NCBI RefSeq assembly: GCF_004369205.1
Contig: NZ_QFGA01000004.1
Coordinates: forward strand, 124,001 to 188,000
Reading direction: 5' to 3'
DNA length: 64,000 bases
DNA from: Pelotomaculum schinkii
Lineage (GTDB): Bacteria > Bacillota > Desulfotomaculia > Desulfotomaculales > Pelotomaculaceae
Shown here: one piece after another, positions 62,658 to 64,000 of the stretch
Numbering within the stretch: position 1 is the first letter of the stretch
Layout of the letters: each line of letters opens with the position of its first letter
Notes under the pieces: generated by a model
Told to the model about the DNA's origin: nothing
Database searches by the model: none
What the model saw: only the letters and a program-made list of their open reading frames with translations
Program-made: the position numbers and the translations under genes

Positions 62658-62679
62658 ATAGCAAAAAGGTAGGTGTGCC

Positions 62680-63796
62680 ATGTTTTCAGAATTAAAACGG
62701 GACCTGGAGCCCCTTGGCAGACGAGTTGAAGATTTGAGGGTTTCTCTTTGACATAGCTGAAAAAGGGAACGAAATCGAGCGTTTGGAAAAGCAAATGCTG
62801 GACGGGGGTTTTTGGGACGAACCCGAAAAGGCCCAGAAGGTGGTCCAGCAGGTGTCGGCATTGCGGGATAAGGTCGCTGTCTTTGAGACGCTGGCCAGAG
62901 ACTTTGAGGAATTGGAAATACTTTGTGAACTCGGCGAGGAGGCTGATGACCAGGAAATCGCCGCGGAAGTAAAGGAGGGGCTCAACGCTGTCCAGCAAAG
63001 GATAGCGGATTTGGAACTGGCCGTGCTCCTGAACGGGCCTTACGACCGTGGCAATGCTATCCTGGCCCTGCACGCGGGGGCCGGGGGCACCGAGGCGCAG
63101 GACTGGGTGGAAATGCTCCTGCGCATGTACAGCCGGTGGGCCGAGCGGCGCCGCTTCAAGGTGGAAATCCTGGATCTGCTGCCGGGAGATGAGGCCGGTA
63201 CCAAGAGCGCCACCATCGAGGTCAGCGGCCCCAATGCTTATGGTTATCTCCGTTCAGAAAAAGGAGTGCACCGGCTGGTGCGGATTTCTCCCTTTGACGC
63301 GGCCGGACGCCGCCATACCTCTTTCGCATCCGTGGATGTCCTGCCTGAGGCGGAAGATGACGTAGAGGTAGAGATTAACCCGGAAGATTTAAAGATTGAC
63401 ACCTTTCGTTCCGGCGGAGCGGGAGGCCAGCACGTTAACAAAACTGATTCGGCGGTACGGATTACCCATCTCCCTACGGGGATAGTGGTGAACTGCCAGA
63501 ATGAACGCTCCCAGATCTCCAACCGTCTGGCGGCCATGAAGATGCTCAGGGCCAAACTGATCGATATTGAGCTGCGCAAGAAAGAGGCTGAAATTGCCGC
63601 CCTGCGCAGTGACCAGCAGGAAATAGCCTGGGGCAGCCAGATCAGGTCCTATGTTTTTCACCCGTACAGCCTGGTCAAGGACCACCGTACCGGGGAAGAA
63701 GTGGGCAATGTCAACGCGGTAATGGACGGTGAAATAGACTCCTTCATCTCCGCCTACCTGAGGGAAAAGGCCCGCGGCGCGAGTAATAAAATATAG
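62680..63796 (+). CDS. prfB: Peptide chain release factor 2 with programmed +1 frameshift
   Basis: RF2 ends translation at UGA and UAA. The gene starts at ATG 62680 and reads 'MFSELKRDLEPLGRRVEDLRVSL' up to an in-frame TGA (62749-62751). The sequence CTT-TGA-C with AGGG a few bases upstream is the classic prfB autoregulatory site; a +1 shift continues 'DIAEKGNEIERLEKQ' to 63796. The rest has the stop-codon recognition tripeptide in 'VRISPFDAAGRRHTS' (SPF) and the catalytic 'GGAGGQHVNKTDSAVRI' (GGQ). The full product is about 371 residues. Confidence 0.96.
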
Positions 63797-63803
63797 CTGT
63801 TGG

Positions 63804-63832
63804 AAGAAGCTCCTGCGGGAGCTTCTTTTTTT
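63804..63832 (+). terminator. prfB terminator
   Basis: AGAAGCTCC and GGAGCTTCT pair around TGCG, followed by TTTTTT. It probably ends the secA-prfB transcript. The last 170 bases of the window show no complete gene; an ATG near 63991 may open the next one. Confidence 0.85.
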
Positions 63833-64000
63833 ACGGGAAATATTTAAAGAACAACTGGTTCTCAAAAAGCCTCTGGGGTAGTGGGTTTGGGGTTAGGACT
63901 CCCAAGTCATTGTCTAAAAATATGCTTTTCTCCACATGATAAAGTTTAGGTTGCTGACAGTAAGTTCATCTATGCGGGATGGAGCCTTGATGAAAACAGT

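Overview
The window looks like a chromosome segment of a Gram-positive, spore-forming anaerobic clostridium of the Peptococcaceae type (Pelotomaculum/Desulfotomaculum-like). This rests on gene content and order: copper-amine-oxidase-N 'stalk' proteins, TolC-like protein, CsaB, LCP, DUF4330, a YlmC-type sporulation protein, and the run comF - cspA - long hpf - secA - prfB. Strong sigma-A type promoters (TTGACA, 17-18 bp, TATACT) recur. The genus is an inference.

Layout. 1-4.2 kb: the 3' end of a group II intron, an IS3-family element whose catalytic Glu codon is a stop, and a secreted seven-bladed propeller protein. 4.2-20.5 kb: a nest of mobile elements. A group II intron on the minus strand (RNA 5' end near 20536, 3' end near 4215) is split by a transposon 'X' (DUF6431 protein, DDE transposase, AAA ATPase). 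X carries an IS91-like element with a tyrosine recombinase (copy A). Its DDE gene is split at the first catalytic Asp codon by a recombinase-in-trio (RIT) element. That RIT is split by a second RIT, followed flush by a second, inverted, apparently identical IS91-like element (copy B).

20.7-43.5 kb is core-like: secreted stalk-domain proteins, a TolC-like protein and MarR, then a cell-envelope polysaccharide cluster (WecG/TagA, CsaB, LCP ligase, O-antigen ligase-like protein, two glycosyltransferases, DUF4330, FabZ, WecA/TagO-like, GalU, GalE-like epimerase, phosphohexomutase, MurJ), YlmC and MetK. These genes fit together as activated-sugar supply (phosphohexomutase, GalU, epimerase), lipid-linked assembly (WecA, WecG, glycosyltransferases), flipping and polymerisation (MurJ, ligase-like protein) and attachment or pyruvylation (LCP, CsaB).

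43.6-54.0 kb is a degraded accessory island: serine-recombinase debris, an AbiE toxin-antitoxin pair, DUF4395, IS1182 and IS630 remnants, a MITE, a broken HD (YwfO-like)/YwgA pair, all next to a 297-bp duplication of the neighbouring glycosyltransferase-like gene's 5' region. 54.1-64 kb is core again: GGDEF protein, ComF, a stalk-domain protein inserted beside a duplicated comF tail, tandem DnaA boxes, CspA, HPF, SecA and RF2 with its programmed +1 frameshift. No tRNA, rRNA or CRISPR array was seen.

The most notable signals are the nested insertion stack, the precise insertion sites within catalytic codons, a structured leader with a 46-codon ORF at 29.25-29.56 kb, and a promoter-to-terminator RNA candidate inside the IS3 element.
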